Shown here: positions 5,271-12,497 of the stretch, piece after piece
Position numbering within the stretch: the first letter of the stretch is position 1
Layout of the letters: each line of letters starts with the position of its first letter
From: JALHTV01 sp049510055
GTDB lineage: Bacteria; Planctomycetota; Phycisphaerae; SM23-33
Length of the DNA stretch: 14,754 bases
Reading direction: 5' to 3'
Assembly: GCA_049510055.1 (NCBI GenBank)
Contig: JBEKZI010000054.1
Span: 1 to 14,754, forward strand
Position numbers and translations under genes: made by a program
Notes under the pieces: generated by a model
Told to the model about the DNA's origin: nothing
Databases searched by the model: none
Seen by the model: only the letters and a program-made list of their open reading frames with translations

Positions 5271-6206
5271 TCAGGATGCCGCCAGGTTGGCTACCGGGGC
5301 GGAGGTTTCCACGCGGTTTCGTCCGGCGTTTTTGGCGCGGTACATGGCCTGGTCGGCGGCCCGGATGAGCAGGGACGCTTCCCGGCAGTGGTCGTCGCTG
5401 ACCGCGATGCCGATGCTGATGGTCAGTGGGAGCAGGCTTTTTCCGGTGCAGACGGGATCGGCCGCGATGCATCGCCGCAGGCGGTCGGCCAGCGAAGCCG
5501 AGGCCCGCTCATCGCAGCCGGGGGCCACGATCAGGAACTCATCGCCGCCGTACCGCCCCACCGTGTCGTAGAGGCGCAGGGCCGAGATCATGCGCTTGGC
5601 GACCTGGCGGAGGACCTCGTCGCCGGCGTCGTGGCCGTGGGTGTCGTTGACTCGCTTGAAGTAGTCCAGGTCCGCCATCAGCACGCCCACGGGGGCCGAC
5701 TCCCGCCGGGCGCGGGCCAGGTCCCGCTCCAGGGCGTCCAGCGCAGCCGAGCGGTTCCACAGGTCCGTCAGCGGATCGTGCGTGGCCTTGTCGCGGAGGG
5801 CCTCCTGGGCGTCCAGAAGCTGGCCGTGTAGGTCCAGGATGCGATTGCCCGCGCCGAGGCGCGCGCGGAGCTCGTCCGGTTGGACCGGTTTGACGAGGTA
5901 ATCGTCGGCCCCGGCCTCCATGCCTTCGATGAGGTGCTCGGGGCGGTCCTTGGCGGACAGGAGGATGACGTAGATGTAGTTCCGGCCGTCCATGCGGCGA
6001 ACGCGGCGGCACAGTTCCGTGCCGTCGACGCCGGGCATGATCCAGTCCAGGATGGCCAGCGTGGGGCTGTCCAGCTTTTGCAGGATCTTCCAGGCGGCCG
6101 TGCCGTCCGCGGCGGCGGCGACTTCGTAGCCCCAGGTCTCCAGCATGGACTGGAGCGCCTGGCGCGAAACGGCGTCGTCGTCGGCGATCAGCACTTGCCT
6201 GGGCAT
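5271..6206 (-). CDS. Response regulator with GGDEF output domain (diguanylate cyclase)
   Basis: A 311-residue protein. The start at ATG 6206 gives MPRQVLIADDD, the normal beginning of a receiver domain, with AGGA about 11 bases upstream. An upstream extension in frame lacks domain character. The receiver (1-118) has the acidic pocket D9-D11, the phospho-acceptor D54 (LAILDWIMPG), S84 and K106. A short linker helix (about 119-142) joins it to the GGDEF domain, which opens with HDPLTDLWNR (143-152) and carries DLDYFKRVND (179-188) and the intact active site YGGDEF (219-224). An inhibitory RxxD site, R211-L-Y-D214, lies five residues before GGDEF. It should therefore make cyclic di-GMP under phosphorylation control with product feedback, like PleD/WspR-type proteins. 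No partner kinase is in the window. Confidence 0.95.
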   Translation of the reverse strand: MPRQVLIADDDAVSRQALQSMLETWGYEVAAAADGTAAWKILQKLDSPTLAILDWIMPGVDGTELCRRVRRMDGRNYIYVILLSAKDRPEHLIEGMEAGADDYLVKPVQPDELRARLGAGNRILDLHGQLLDAQEALRDKATHDPLTDLWNRSAALDALERDLARARRESAPVGVLMADLDYFKRVNDTHGHDAGDEVLRQVAKRMISALRLYDTVGRYGGDEFLIVAPGCDERASASLADRLRRCIAADPVCTGKSLLPLTISIGIAVSDDHCREASLLIRAADQAMYRAKNAGRNRVETSAPVANLAAS

Positions 6207-6284
6207 GTGGCGATTTCCTGCCTCGCGGCGCAGAAGGATTCCCGTCCCTGCTGGACACAAAACGCTGCAAGGATATCGGCAAAA

Positions 6285-6297
6285 TCCGGGGGCCGGA
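6285..6297 (-). terminator. Weak terminator-like hairpin downstream of tatD
   Basis: On the minus strand TCCGG-CCC-CCGGA (6297-6285) is followed by TTTT (6284-6281), about 40 bases after the tatD stop codon. The 5-bp stem is short, so it is only a candidate end of the rpsP-tatD operon. The downstream response regulator would then need its own promoter within 6207-6280. Confidence 0.35.
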
Positions 6298-6339
6298 AAA
6301 GAACTAAACAAAACCTGCGGGACAAGAAAGTTGCCGTCT

Positions 6340-7134
6340 TTAATCGGCGGCGGGTAGGCCGAAAAATCGGCGGGCGTTGGCCGTTGTCTGCTCGGCGAGG
6401 GTTTCCAGGGGGATGTTCCGCACGCCGGCCAGGCAGGCGGCCACGTAGGGGACGTTGGCCGGCTCGTTGATCTTGTTTTTCCGGACCGGTTCGGGGGACA
6501 GGTAGGGGCTGTCGGTCTCGATCAGGATACGGTCGGCCGGGATGGCGGCGGCCGCTTGGCGCAGCGCATCGGACTTGGCGAACGTGACAATGCCCGACAG
6601 GCCAATCATCGCCCCGGTGTCCAGGACGGCGGAGACTTCCTGCGGCCCTTCGGTGAAGGAATGGAAGACGACGCGATTTCCCTCAAGACCGCAGTGCCGC
6701 AGGATGGCTAGCGTGTCGGGGAGGGCTTCCCGCGTGTGGATGATGACTTTTTTCCCCATCCGCCGGGCCAGGTCCAGCTGCTCCGCCAGGACGCGCCGCT
6801 GGTCGGGGCGTGGGGAGAGGTCGTAGTGGTAGTCCAAGCCGCACTCGCCAATGGCCACGCACCGCCCGTCGCCGGCCAGGGTTTCCAGTGCCTTTAAGAA
6901 TAAAGGGTCGCTGGCGGCGCTGGCGGCCTCGTGGGGGTGCAGGCCGGCGGCGAAGAACACGCCGCTGAAGCGTTGGGCCAATTCCGCGGCCCGCCGGGCT
7001 TCTTCGATATCGGCCGAGGCGCAAACGAAGGCTACGACGCCGGCGGCGGTTGCCCGGTCCAGCACGGCCTGGAACTGGCTGTGCAGCCGGGCGTCGGCCA
7101 GGTGGCAATGCGTGTCGATGAACTGAAGGCTCAT
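6340..7134 (-). CDS. tatD: TatD family metal-dependent DNase/hydrolase
   Basis: A 264-residue TIM-barrel protein, the normal length for the family. All metal ligands are present: the opening IDTHCHL gives H9 and H11, GECGLDYHY gives E97, IIHTRE gives H133, VFHSFTEG gives H158 and IETDSPYLSP gives D208. TatD proteins are 3'-5' exonucleases and deoxyribonucleases linked to DNA repair and turnover. The start at ATG 7134 has CAAGGACC just upstream and is 20 bases after the yraN stop. It is the last gene of the rpsP-trmD-rplS-yraN-tatD run. A 133-base gap follows before the response regulator. Confidence 0.96.
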   Translation of the reverse strand: MSLQFIDTHCHLADARLHSQFQAVLDRATAAGVVAFVCASADIEEARRAAELAQRFSGVFFAAGLHPHEAASAASDPLFLKALETLAGDGRCVAIGECGLDYHYDLSPRPDQRRVLAEQLDLARRMGKKVIIHTREALPDTLAILRHCGLEGNRVVFHSFTEGPQEVSAVLDTGAMIGLSGIVTFAKSDALRQAAAAIPADRILIETDSPYLSPEPVRKNKINEPANVPYVAACLAGVRNIPLETLAEQTTANARRFFGLPAAD

Positions 7135-7154
7135 GGTCCTTGCCTGCTCGCTGA

Positions 7155-7547
7155 TTATCGGAAAGCGTCGGGGATATGCTTGAGCCGCGGCGGCGAGCCC
7201 GGCGGGACGACCACGGACACCACGTCAAATCGCACGTTGTAGCCGTCGCTGTCGTGCCGGGCCAGGTAATACGCGGCGGCCTTTTTGATTCGGCGGCGCT
7301 TGTCGGCGTCGACGGCGGCTTCCGGATCGGTGTAGGCGTCGTCGCGACGCGTCTTGACCTCCGCGAACACCAGCGTCGGAGCGGTGAATTCCCCCCGGCC
7401 GGCGGAATCCAGGGCGATCAGGTCGATCTCGCCGGACGGGCAACGGTAGTTCCACGCCAGAATTTTCATCCCCTGTTGCGCGAGGTACCGGCGGGCGAGT
7501 TGCTCGCCGTGCCGGCCCAGCGGTTTGGACCGCCCGAAGGGCCACAT
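7155..7547 (-). CDS. yraN: YraN/UPF0102 family endonuclease-like protein
   Basis: A 130-residue protein of typical family length. It shows GRHGEQLARRYLAQQGM (residues 11-27), the NYRCPSGEIDLIALD block (33-47) and LVFAEVKTR (59-67). E15, E40, D42, E63 and K65 correspond to the PD-(D/E)XK nuclease-fold core conserved in this family, related to Holliday-junction resolvases. The biochemical role of the family is not well established. The start at ATG 7547 lies 6 bases after the rplS stop and lacks a clear Shine-Dalgarno sequence, which suggests translational coupling to rplS. An rplS-yraN neighbourhood is common in bacteria. Confidence 0.93.
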   Translation of the reverse strand: MWPFGRSKPLGRHGEQLARRYLAQQGMKILAWNYRCPSGEIDLIALDSAGRGEFTAPTLVFAEVKTRRDDAYTDPEAAVDADKRRRIKKAAAYYLARHDSDGYNVRFDVVSVVVPPGSPPRLKHIPDAFR

Positions 7548-7553
7548 GGCGTG

Positions 7554-7976
7554 TTAGGAGGAGGCCTGCCCGGCCTTGGCCGGTTCAGCGGCGGAGGTTT
7601 CTTTGGTGGCGCTCGCCTTGGCCTCTTTGTGGACGGTGTCTTTCAGGCGGGTCGCCTTGCCCACGCGCTGGCGGAGGAAGTACAGCTTAGCCCGGCGAAC
7701 GCCGCCGCCGCGGATGACCTCGATCCCGGCGATCCGGGGGCTGTGGACGGGGAAGGTCCGCTCGACGCCCTCGTTGTTGACGATCCGGCGGACGGTGAAG
7801 GTCTCGGAGGTGCTGCCGCCACGCCGGCCGATCACCACGCCGGAAAATCCCTGCACGCGCTCCTTGTCGCCCTCGACGATCTTGACCAGGACGTTGACCG
7901 TGTCGCCGATGTGAAACTCGGGCAGGTCCTTCCTCATCTTGGACGCGACGGCTTTACGGATCAGTTCCTGGCTCAC
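7554..7976 (-). CDS. rplS: 50S ribosomal protein L19
   Basis: A 140-residue protein with the L19 core at about residues 15-115, including PEFHIGDTVNVLVKIVEGDK (19-38), ERVQGFSGVVIGRRG (39-53), VERTFPVHSPRI (71-82) and RRAKLYFLRQRVGK (94-107). The start codon is GTG (7976-7974), chosen because CGGAGAA lies just upstream and SQELIRK is the usual N-terminus. A tail of about 28 residues rich in Ala, Lys, Ser and Glu extends past the usual end, a lineage-specific feature. L19 sits at the 30S-50S interface. It follows trmD by 45 bases. Confidence 0.97.
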   Translation of the reverse strand: MSQELIRKAVASKMRKDLPEFHIGDTVNVLVKIVEGDKERVQGFSGVVIGRRGGSTSETFTVRRIVNNEGVERTFPVHSPRIAGIEVIRGGGVRRAKLYFLRQRVGKATRLKDTVHKEAKASATKETSAAEPAKAGQASS

Positions 7977-8021
7977 GATGGTTCTCCGATTGCTTGCGTC
8001 CCGCCGTAGGCGGGCGTTGGA

Positions 8022-8726
8022 CTAGCGTTTGTCTTTCTTATATCGTTCCCACAGGTCCGGGCGGCGCTGCATCGTCCGCGACTCGGCCTGCTGCTGCCGC
8101 CAGGCGGCAATCTTGGCGTGGTCGCCGCCCAACAGCACGTCCGGCACGGCCAAACCGCGAAACTCCCGCGGGCGGGTGTACTGCGGATATTCCAGCAACC
8201 CGGCGCTGAACGATTCCTCGTGCAGCGAGGCCTCCGCGCCCACCGCTCCGGGCAACAGGCGGACGACCGCGTCGGTCACGGCCATCGCGGCCACCTCGCC
8301 GCCGGACAGCACGAAGTCGCCGATGCTCACTTCCATGTCGGCCAGGCCCGTGCGGATCCGCTCGTCGAATCCTTCGTAATGCCCGGCCAGCAGGATTAAT
8401 CTCGGCTCACCGGCCAATTCACCCGCCAGCGCCTGGTCCAGCCGGCGCCCTTGGGGGGTCATCAGCACGACCTTGCTGGCCTGCTCGCCTTGTTTCCGCA
8501 CGGCCTCGACGGCGGCAAAGACCGGCTCGCACATCAGCACCATACCCGCCCCGCCGCCGTAGGGGGCGTCGTCCACGCTGCCGTAGGCGTCGGTGGCGAA
8601 GTCGCGGATGTTGGTCACGGCCATCTGGACCAACCCCGCACGCACCGCCCGGCCGACCAGGCCGCAGCTTCCGAAGGCGTCGAACACCTCCGGGAACAGC
8701 GTCAGAATGTCAATCCGCAGGGGCAT
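8022..8726 (-). CDS. trmD: tRNA (guanine-37-N1)-methyltransferase TrmD
   Basis: A 234-residue SPOUT methyltransferase that uses S-adenosylmethionine to make m1G37, which prevents frameshifting. Diagnostic segments are IDILTLFPEVFDAF (5-18), DDAPYGGGAGMVLM (52-65), the trefoil-knot SAM-binding loops LLAGHYEGFDERI (112-124) and SIGDFVLSGGE (134-144), and TDAVVRLLPG (151-160) with the catalytic Asp at 152. It starts at ATG 8726 without a strong ribosome binding site, 36 bases after the rpsP stop. The window's tRNA-Pro(GGG) belongs to the class of G37-containing tRNAs this enzyme modifies. Confidence 0.97.
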   Translation of the reverse strand: MPLRIDILTLFPEVFDAFGSCGLVGRAVRAGLVQMAVTNIRDFATDAYGSVDDAPYGGGAGMVLMCEPVFAAVEAVRKQGEQASKVVLMTPQGRRLDQALAGELAGEPRLILLAGHYEGFDERIRTGLADMEVSIGDFVLSGGEVAAMAVTDAVVRLLPGAVGAEASLHEESFSAGLLEYPQYTRPREFRGLAVPDVLLGGDHAKIAAWRQQQAESRTMQRRPDLWERYKKDKR

Positions 8727-8762
8727 GGCGGCGTTTTGGGTGCGGTGGCGAAAGCGGCTGGA

Positions 8763-9017
8763 TCACTTCGGGCCGATGCCCTGACGTCTCAGCAGCTCGG
8801 CGACCGTCTCGCTGGGCTGCGCCCCGGCACGAAGCCAATATTCAATCCGCTCCCGCTTCAGCGACACCTGCTTGTCGGCGTTCTTGGCCTTGGGATCGTA
8901 CCAGCCCAGCTCCTCGATGACCTTGCCGTCCCGAGGGCGGCGGGTGTCCATGGCGTTGAGCCGGAAACATGTCTGATGACGCCGTCCGAATTTTTTGAGT
9001 CTTAACTTAACCGCCAC
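8763..9017 (-). CDS. rpsP: 30S ribosomal protein S16
   Basis: An 84-residue protein matching the normal S16 length. It starts MAVKLRLKKFGRRHQTCFRL, the canonical N-terminus, and continues with DGKVIEELGWYDP. The start is GTG 9017-9015. A longer open frame begins upstream, but GGAG sits 8 bases before this GTG and the family begins exactly here. The Shine-Dalgarno region is duplicated (two ATTGGAG copies in tandem). It is the first gene of the minus-strand translation operon, with a promoter at 9130-9157. rimM, usually between rpsP and trmD, is absent. Confidence 0.96.
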   Translation of the reverse strand: MAVKLRLKKFGRRHQTCFRLNAMDTRRPRDGKVIEELGWYDPKAKNADKQVSLKRERIEYWLRAGAQPSETVAELLRRQGIGPK

Positions 9018-9129
9018 GAAGCGTTCTCCAATCTCCAATCTGCCTCCCCGGCGCACCGGGGGTGGGTCTTGCCCGCTCCGCCCCGCTGAGGCGCCATCAC
9101 CGCAGGAAAGCCAAGCGTGCAAAGGGGGT

Positions 9130-9157
9130 ATTCTAGCGATCGCTGGCGGGTCTGCAA
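9130..9157 (-). promoter_or_regulatory. Promoter of the rpsP-trmD-rplS operon
   Basis: On the minus strand a -35 TTGCAG (9157-9152) and a -10 TAGAAT (9135-9130) are separated by 16 bases. This gives a leader of roughly 105 bases before the rpsP GTG. The spacer contains the palindrome AGCGATCGCT. Confidence 0.6.
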
Positions 9158-9214
9158 GGGCCTTTTGCCTTCCCTGGGATGCTCTTTTCCGGCCGGTGGA
9201 CGGCGCAAAACGCC

Positions 9215-9242
9215 TTTACATCGTCCCCGGCCGTGCTATAGT
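9215..9242 (+). promoter_or_regulatory. Promoter of the PIN/TRAM gene
   Basis: TTTACA (9215-9220), a 16-base spacer and TATAGT (9237-9242), each one mismatch from consensus. The expected start near 9249 leaves about 40 bases before the ATG at 9290. It diverges from the rpsP promoter with 57 bases between the two -35 elements. Confidence 0.65.
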
Positions 9243-9289
9243 GGCGCGCCGACGGCTGAAGTGGCGCCGTCCATACGAACGGGCACGTC

Positions 9290-10348
9290 ATGGTACTGCA
9301 TATTCTGCGCATCTTGTTCGTGTTGGTGGTTCTGGGGCTGACGGTTCCCCTGGCCTTGCGGGAGGGACCCGAGCCGCAAAACTTCTGGTACACCTCCCTC
9401 CGCATCGTCCTGCCGGCGGCCCTGGCCGTGGCGGTCATCCTGCTGGACATTTTTTGGAAGAACAAGCGCCTGCGAGCCCTCAGCGGCTTGTTCTTCGGCG
9501 TGCTGGCGGGCATCATCCTGGCCTACGCCGTCAACCAGGTGCTGAACCTGTATTTCCTGCTGTATCCCCACATGCTGGACCCCGTCACCGTGCAGATCAT
9601 CGTCTCGTTGGCGGACGCGGCGATTATTTTCTTCTGCGTGACCATCGTCATGCAGACCAAGGACGACTTCCGCTTCATCATTCCTTACGTGGAGTTCTCC
9701 CGTCACGCCAAGGGCGCCCGGCCGCTGTTGCTGGACACCTCCGTCATCATCGACGGGCGCGTGGCCGACATCGCCCAGACGGGCATCCTGGTGGGGGAGA
9801 TCGTCGTGCCGCGGTTCATCCTGGGGGAGCTGCAGGGCATCGCGGATTCCTCCGACAAGCTGAAGCGCAACCGCGGGCGCCGCGGCTTGGACGTGCTGGG
9901 GCGCATGCGCGAAAATCCCAAGATCGACGTCCGCATCCTGGACGTCCCCTCCGCCGCCGAGGAGGCCGCCGACAACGACGCCAAGCTGGTCGCCCTGGCC
10001 AAATACCTCAACGGGTACCTTGTGACAAACGACTATAATCTCAATAAGGTGGCTAACTTACGAGGCGTTGAGGTCATCAACATCAACGACCTGGCCAACT
10101 CCCTCAAACCCGTGGTGCTGCCGGGGGAGACCCTGACCGTTCGGATCGTCAAGCCCGGCGAGGAGCCCGGCCAGGGGGTGGGCTACCTGGACGACGGCAC
10201 GATGATCGTGGCCGAGCAGGGGCGCGACCACATCGGCAAGGAGGTCACGCTGTCGGTGACCAGCGTGTTGCAGACCTCCGCCGGGAAGATGATTTTCGGC
10301 CGAATCGACGTCGACAAGACCGCCGCCTCCCGCACCGCACGGACCTGA
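9290..10348 (+). CDS. Membrane-anchored PIN/TRAM domain protein (YacL family)
   Basis: A 352-residue protein with three parts. The N-terminus has four predicted membrane segments (about residues 4-22, 36-55, 64-90 and 101-122). A PIN nuclease-like domain follows (about 145-262) with LLLDTSVIIDGR (146-157; D149 and D155), E180, D230 and TNDYNLNKVA (246-255; D248), the acidic metal-binding set of PIN RNases. A TRAM domain (about 275-340) with ETLTVRIVKPGE and GYLDDGTMIVAE is expected to bind RNA. This is the architecture of Bacillus YacL, commonly annotated as a PIN/TRAM protein, and suggests a membrane-tethered RNA-processing enzyme; the substrate is unknown. It heads a plus-strand unit, and its stop is only 2 bases before the next ATG. 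Confidence 0.9.
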   Translation: MVLHILRILFVLVVLGLTVPLALREGPEPQNFWYTSLRIVLPAALAVAVILLDIFWKNKRLRALSGLFFGVLAGIILAYAVNQVLNLYFLLYPHMLDPVTVQIIVSLADAAIIFFCVTIVMQTKDDFRFIIPYVEFSRHAKGARPLLLDTSVIIDGRVADIAQTGILVGEIVVPRFILGELQGIADSSDKLKRNRGRRGLDVLGRMRENPKIDVRILDVPSAAEEAADNDAKLVALAKYLNGYLVTNDYNLNKVANLRGVEVININDLANSLKPVVLPGETLTVRIVKPGEEPGQGVGYLDDGTMIVAEQGRDHIGKEVTLSVTSVLQTSAGKMIFGRIDVDKTAASRTART

Positions 10349-10350
10349 TC

Positions 10351-11034
10351 ATGGCGAAGCTGCCGTTGCCCAATCACATGAAGGAGCGCCGCACCGTCGC
10401 GGATCGGCCGGGCCAGCGCCTCGGGCCGTTCGTGACGATCTCGCGGCAGTTCGGCTGCTACGGCGTTTCGCTGGGGCTGCTGATGCTGGAGATCCTCAAC
10501 GACGAAGCCCCCGCCGGCCGGGAGTGGAACATCTACAACCGCGAGATTCTCCAGAAGCTGGCGACCGAGACCAACATGGCCGCCGAGCTGCTGGACCGCG
10601 AGCGCCGCACCAAGCCCCGGCTGATCGTGGACTTCTTCCGTTCGCTGTCGCCGGAGCACATTCCATCCGGTTTTGAGATTCGCAACCGCATCACGACCAT
10701 CATTCGCGGCCTGGCGATGGGCGGCTACGCCGTCCTCATCGGCCAGGGCGGTGCGGGCGCCACGCAGGACCTGCCCAACGGCCTGTCCATTCGCCTGGAG
10801 GCCCCGTTGGATTGGCGGGTCAAGCGGGTGGCCGCCCGAGAAGGCATCAGCGAGACGGCGGCCAAGGCGCGCATCGGGACCATCGAGGAGGGGCGCGAAT
10901 ATCTCCGCAAAATTTACGAGGTCAAGTTCGCACGCAAGCCCGCCTTCCACCTGACCTACGATTGTTCCGTCTTTACCGTGGCCCAGCTCGCCCAGCACGC
11001 GGTCTATGCCATGAAGTTGCGAGGGTGCGTGTGA
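10351..11034 (+). CDS. Cytidylate-kinase-like family protein
   Basis: A 227-residue protein. The segment GPFVTISRQFGCYGVSLG (25-42) resembles the start of cytidylate-kinase-like proteins (Pfam Cytidylate_kin_2), whose loop usually reads SREFGSGG in place of the classical Walker A. A middle segment GGYAVLIGQGGAGA (about 128-141), then RLEAPLDWRVKRVAAREGIS, matches the LID/substrate-binding part, and TYDCSVFTVAQLAQHAV fits the C-terminal block. The expected activity is nucleoside-monophosphate phosphorylation, but members of this family are poorly characterised, and the loop here (Q33, C36, Y37) departs from the usual form. It starts 2 bases after the PIN/TRAM stop. A 31-base gap separates it from the G1P dehydrogenase, so the three genes probably form one operon. 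Confidence 0.8.
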   Translation: MAKLPLPNHMKERRTVADRPGQRLGPFVTISRQFGCYGVSLGLLMLEILNDEAPAGREWNIYNREILQKLATETNMAAELLDRERRTKPRLIVDFFRSLSPEHIPSGFEIRNRITTIIRGLAMGGYAVLIGQGGAGATQDLPNGLSIRLEAPLDWRVKRVAAREGISETAAKARIGTIEEGREYLRKIYEVKFARKPAFHLTYDCSVFTVAQLAQHAVYAMKLRGCV

Positions 11035-11065
11035 ACATTCCCCCGGACGTCTTTTGACCCACCCT

Positions 11066-12376
11066 ATGGATATTCAGGCATTTTTTGGTTCGGCGTTTGA
11101 TTGCCCTTGCGGCAAGCGGCACCAGATTCTCCCTCGCCGGGTCGTCGTCACCGACGATGCCGTGGCGCAGATGCCTGCCTTGTGCGGCCAGGTCACGGCC
11201 GGGCGGCGCGCGGCGGTGCTGATGGACGTTCGCACGGCCGAGGTCGCCGGCCGGACCGTCGCGGCCGCCATGGGCCAGGCCGGCTGGCAGGTCGATGAAA
11301 TCGTCATCCCCGACACGCCCAAGGGCAGTCCCGTCTGCGACGACGCCACGCACGACGCCCTGGACCGCCGCCTGGGTCCGGTGGACCTGATCGTGCCGGT
11401 CGGCTCGGGGGTCCTGTGCGACCTGGGCAAGTGGTCGGCCTTCCAGCGCCCCATCCCGTTCGTGCCCTTTGCCACGGCCGCCAGCATGAACGGATACTCC
11501 TCCGCCAACATCGCCATCACGCGTGGCGGCGTCAAAGCCCTGGGCGAGGCGGCCGCTCCGCCGGCGGTGGCGTCCTGCCCGGCGATCCTGGCCGCGGCGC
11601 CCTATGAGATGACGGCCTCCGGGCTGGGCGACGTGCTGGCCAAGTCGGTCAGCTCAGCCGACTGGTATATGGCCCATCTGCTGTTCGGCGACTTCTACTG
11701 CCAGGCCGCCGTGGACCTCATCGCCGACATCGAGCCGCTGTACCTGGAGCATTCGGCCGACCTGGCCGCGAGGCGTCCGGCGGCCATCCGCACGTTGCTG
11801 GACGCCCTGCTGCTGACCGGATCAGCCATGACGATGGTCGGCACCTCCGCCCCGGCCAGCGGCGGGGAGCACTACGTCAGCCACACGCTGGACATGATGA
11901 CGGCCATCGACGGCCATCCGCACGACCTCCACGGCCGGCAGGTGGGGATCGGCACGATACTGGGCTCGGCACTCTACCGCCGCGTCCTGGCGGCCGAATC
12001 GCCCGACTTCCGCCCGCCGCAGGAAACCATCGACAAGAAATTCTGGGGCCGCCTGACCGAACCCCTGACCGCCCTGTACGTCCAAAAGCTGCCGCGCCTG
12101 CGGCAACTGAAGCAGAAGCTCTCTGCCGGCGGCGCCTGGGACGACCTGCGCCGCAGCCTGTCGCCCATGCTTCGCCCGCCGGAAGTAATCTCCAAGTGCC
12201 TCCAGGCCGGCGGGGCCGCGTACCGCGCGGAGCACATCGGTTGCGACCGCCGCCGGTTGCTCGACGCCTTCCTGCACGCCCATCAGATCCGCGATCGGGT
12301 CACCGTGCTGGACCTGGCCTGGATGCTGGGCCTGATGCCCCAAGCCGCGGCCGACATCGTGGACCGCTGGGCGTGA
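11066..12376 (+). CDS. sn-glycerol-1-phosphate dehydrogenase (AraM/EgsA-type)
   Basis: A 436-residue member of the iron-dependent alcohol dehydrogenase superfamily, closest in pattern to Bacillus AraM. It reduces dihydroxyacetone phosphate to sn-glycerol-1-phosphate with NAD(P)H, the stereochemistry used in archaeal lipids. Visible motifs are the N-terminal DCPCGKRH (12-19), the nucleotide loop VGSGVLCDLGK (112-122), PFATAASMNGYSS (134-146), TASGLGDVLAK (183-193) with D189, PASGGEHYVSH (263-273) with H269, and HDLHGRQVG (286-294) with H289. D189, H269 and H289 are the expected metal ligands. The C-terminal helical part is longer than in AraM. ATG 11066 is preferred to the in-frame TTG at 11054. 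No strong ribosome binding site is seen, so translation may be coupled to the upstream gene. It lies just before a fatty-acid-type gene cluster. Confidence 0.9.
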   Translation: MDIQAFFGSAFDCPCGKRHQILPRRVVVTDDAVAQMPALCGQVTAGRRAAVLMDVRTAEVAGRTVAAAMGQAGWQVDEIVIPDTPKGSPVCDDATHDALDRRLGPVDLIVPVGSGVLCDLGKWSAFQRPIPFVPFATAASMNGYSSANIAITRGGVKALGEAAAPPAVASCPAILAAAPYEMTASGLGDVLAKSVSSADWYMAHLLFGDFYCQAAVDLIADIEPLYLEHSADLAARRPAAIRTLLDALLLTGSAMTMVGTSAPASGGEHYVSHTLDMMTAIDGHPHDLHGRQVGIGTILGSALYRRVLAAESPDFRPPQETIDKKFWGRLTEPLTALYVQKLPRLRQLKQKLSAGGAWDDLRRSLSPMLRPPEVISKCLQAGGAAYRAEHIGCDRRRLLDAFLHAHQIRDRVTVLDLAWMLGLMPQAAADIVDRWA

Positions 12377-12417
12377 TCCATCGTCGGTAGCCGCCGGTGC
12401 TGCGGGCGAAGAAACTC

Positions 12418-12446
12418 TTGCATCCCCCGCGCGAAGGGACTAAAAA
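12418..12446 (+). promoter_or_regulatory. Possible promoter of the FabZ-ACP-FabZ-FabF cluster
   Basis: TTGCAT (12418-12423), a 17-base spacer and TAAAAA (12441-12446) lie in the gap between the G1P dehydrogenase and the first FabZ gene. Each box matches four of six consensus bases, so this is a modest candidate. Confidence 0.35.
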
Positions 12447-12465
12447 GCCGCAGAATTCGCTTTTC

Positions 12466-12487
12466 CAGCTTTTTCAGCTTTTTCAGC
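12466..12487 (+). repeat. Short tandem repeat (9-bp unit CAGCTTTTT) in a 5' leader
   Basis: Two perfect copies of CAGCTTTTT (12466-12474 and 12475-12483) plus a partial CAGC sit directly before the FabZ start at 12498. A degenerate copy may precede them. The pyrimidine-rich tract leaves the gene without a clear Shine-Dalgarno sequence. Confidence 0.6.
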
Positions 12488-12497
12488 AAGACCGACC

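Noticed and set aside
8995..10038. 347-codon plus-strand open frame
   Set aside because: It overlaps the rpsP leader and then the PIN/TRAM gene in another frame. The PIN/TRAM reading has clear domain motifs and this one has none.
11054..11065. TTG start four codons upstream of the G1P dehydrogenase ATG
   Set aside because: There is no ribosome binding site in its favour, and ATG 11066 gives a natural N-terminus.
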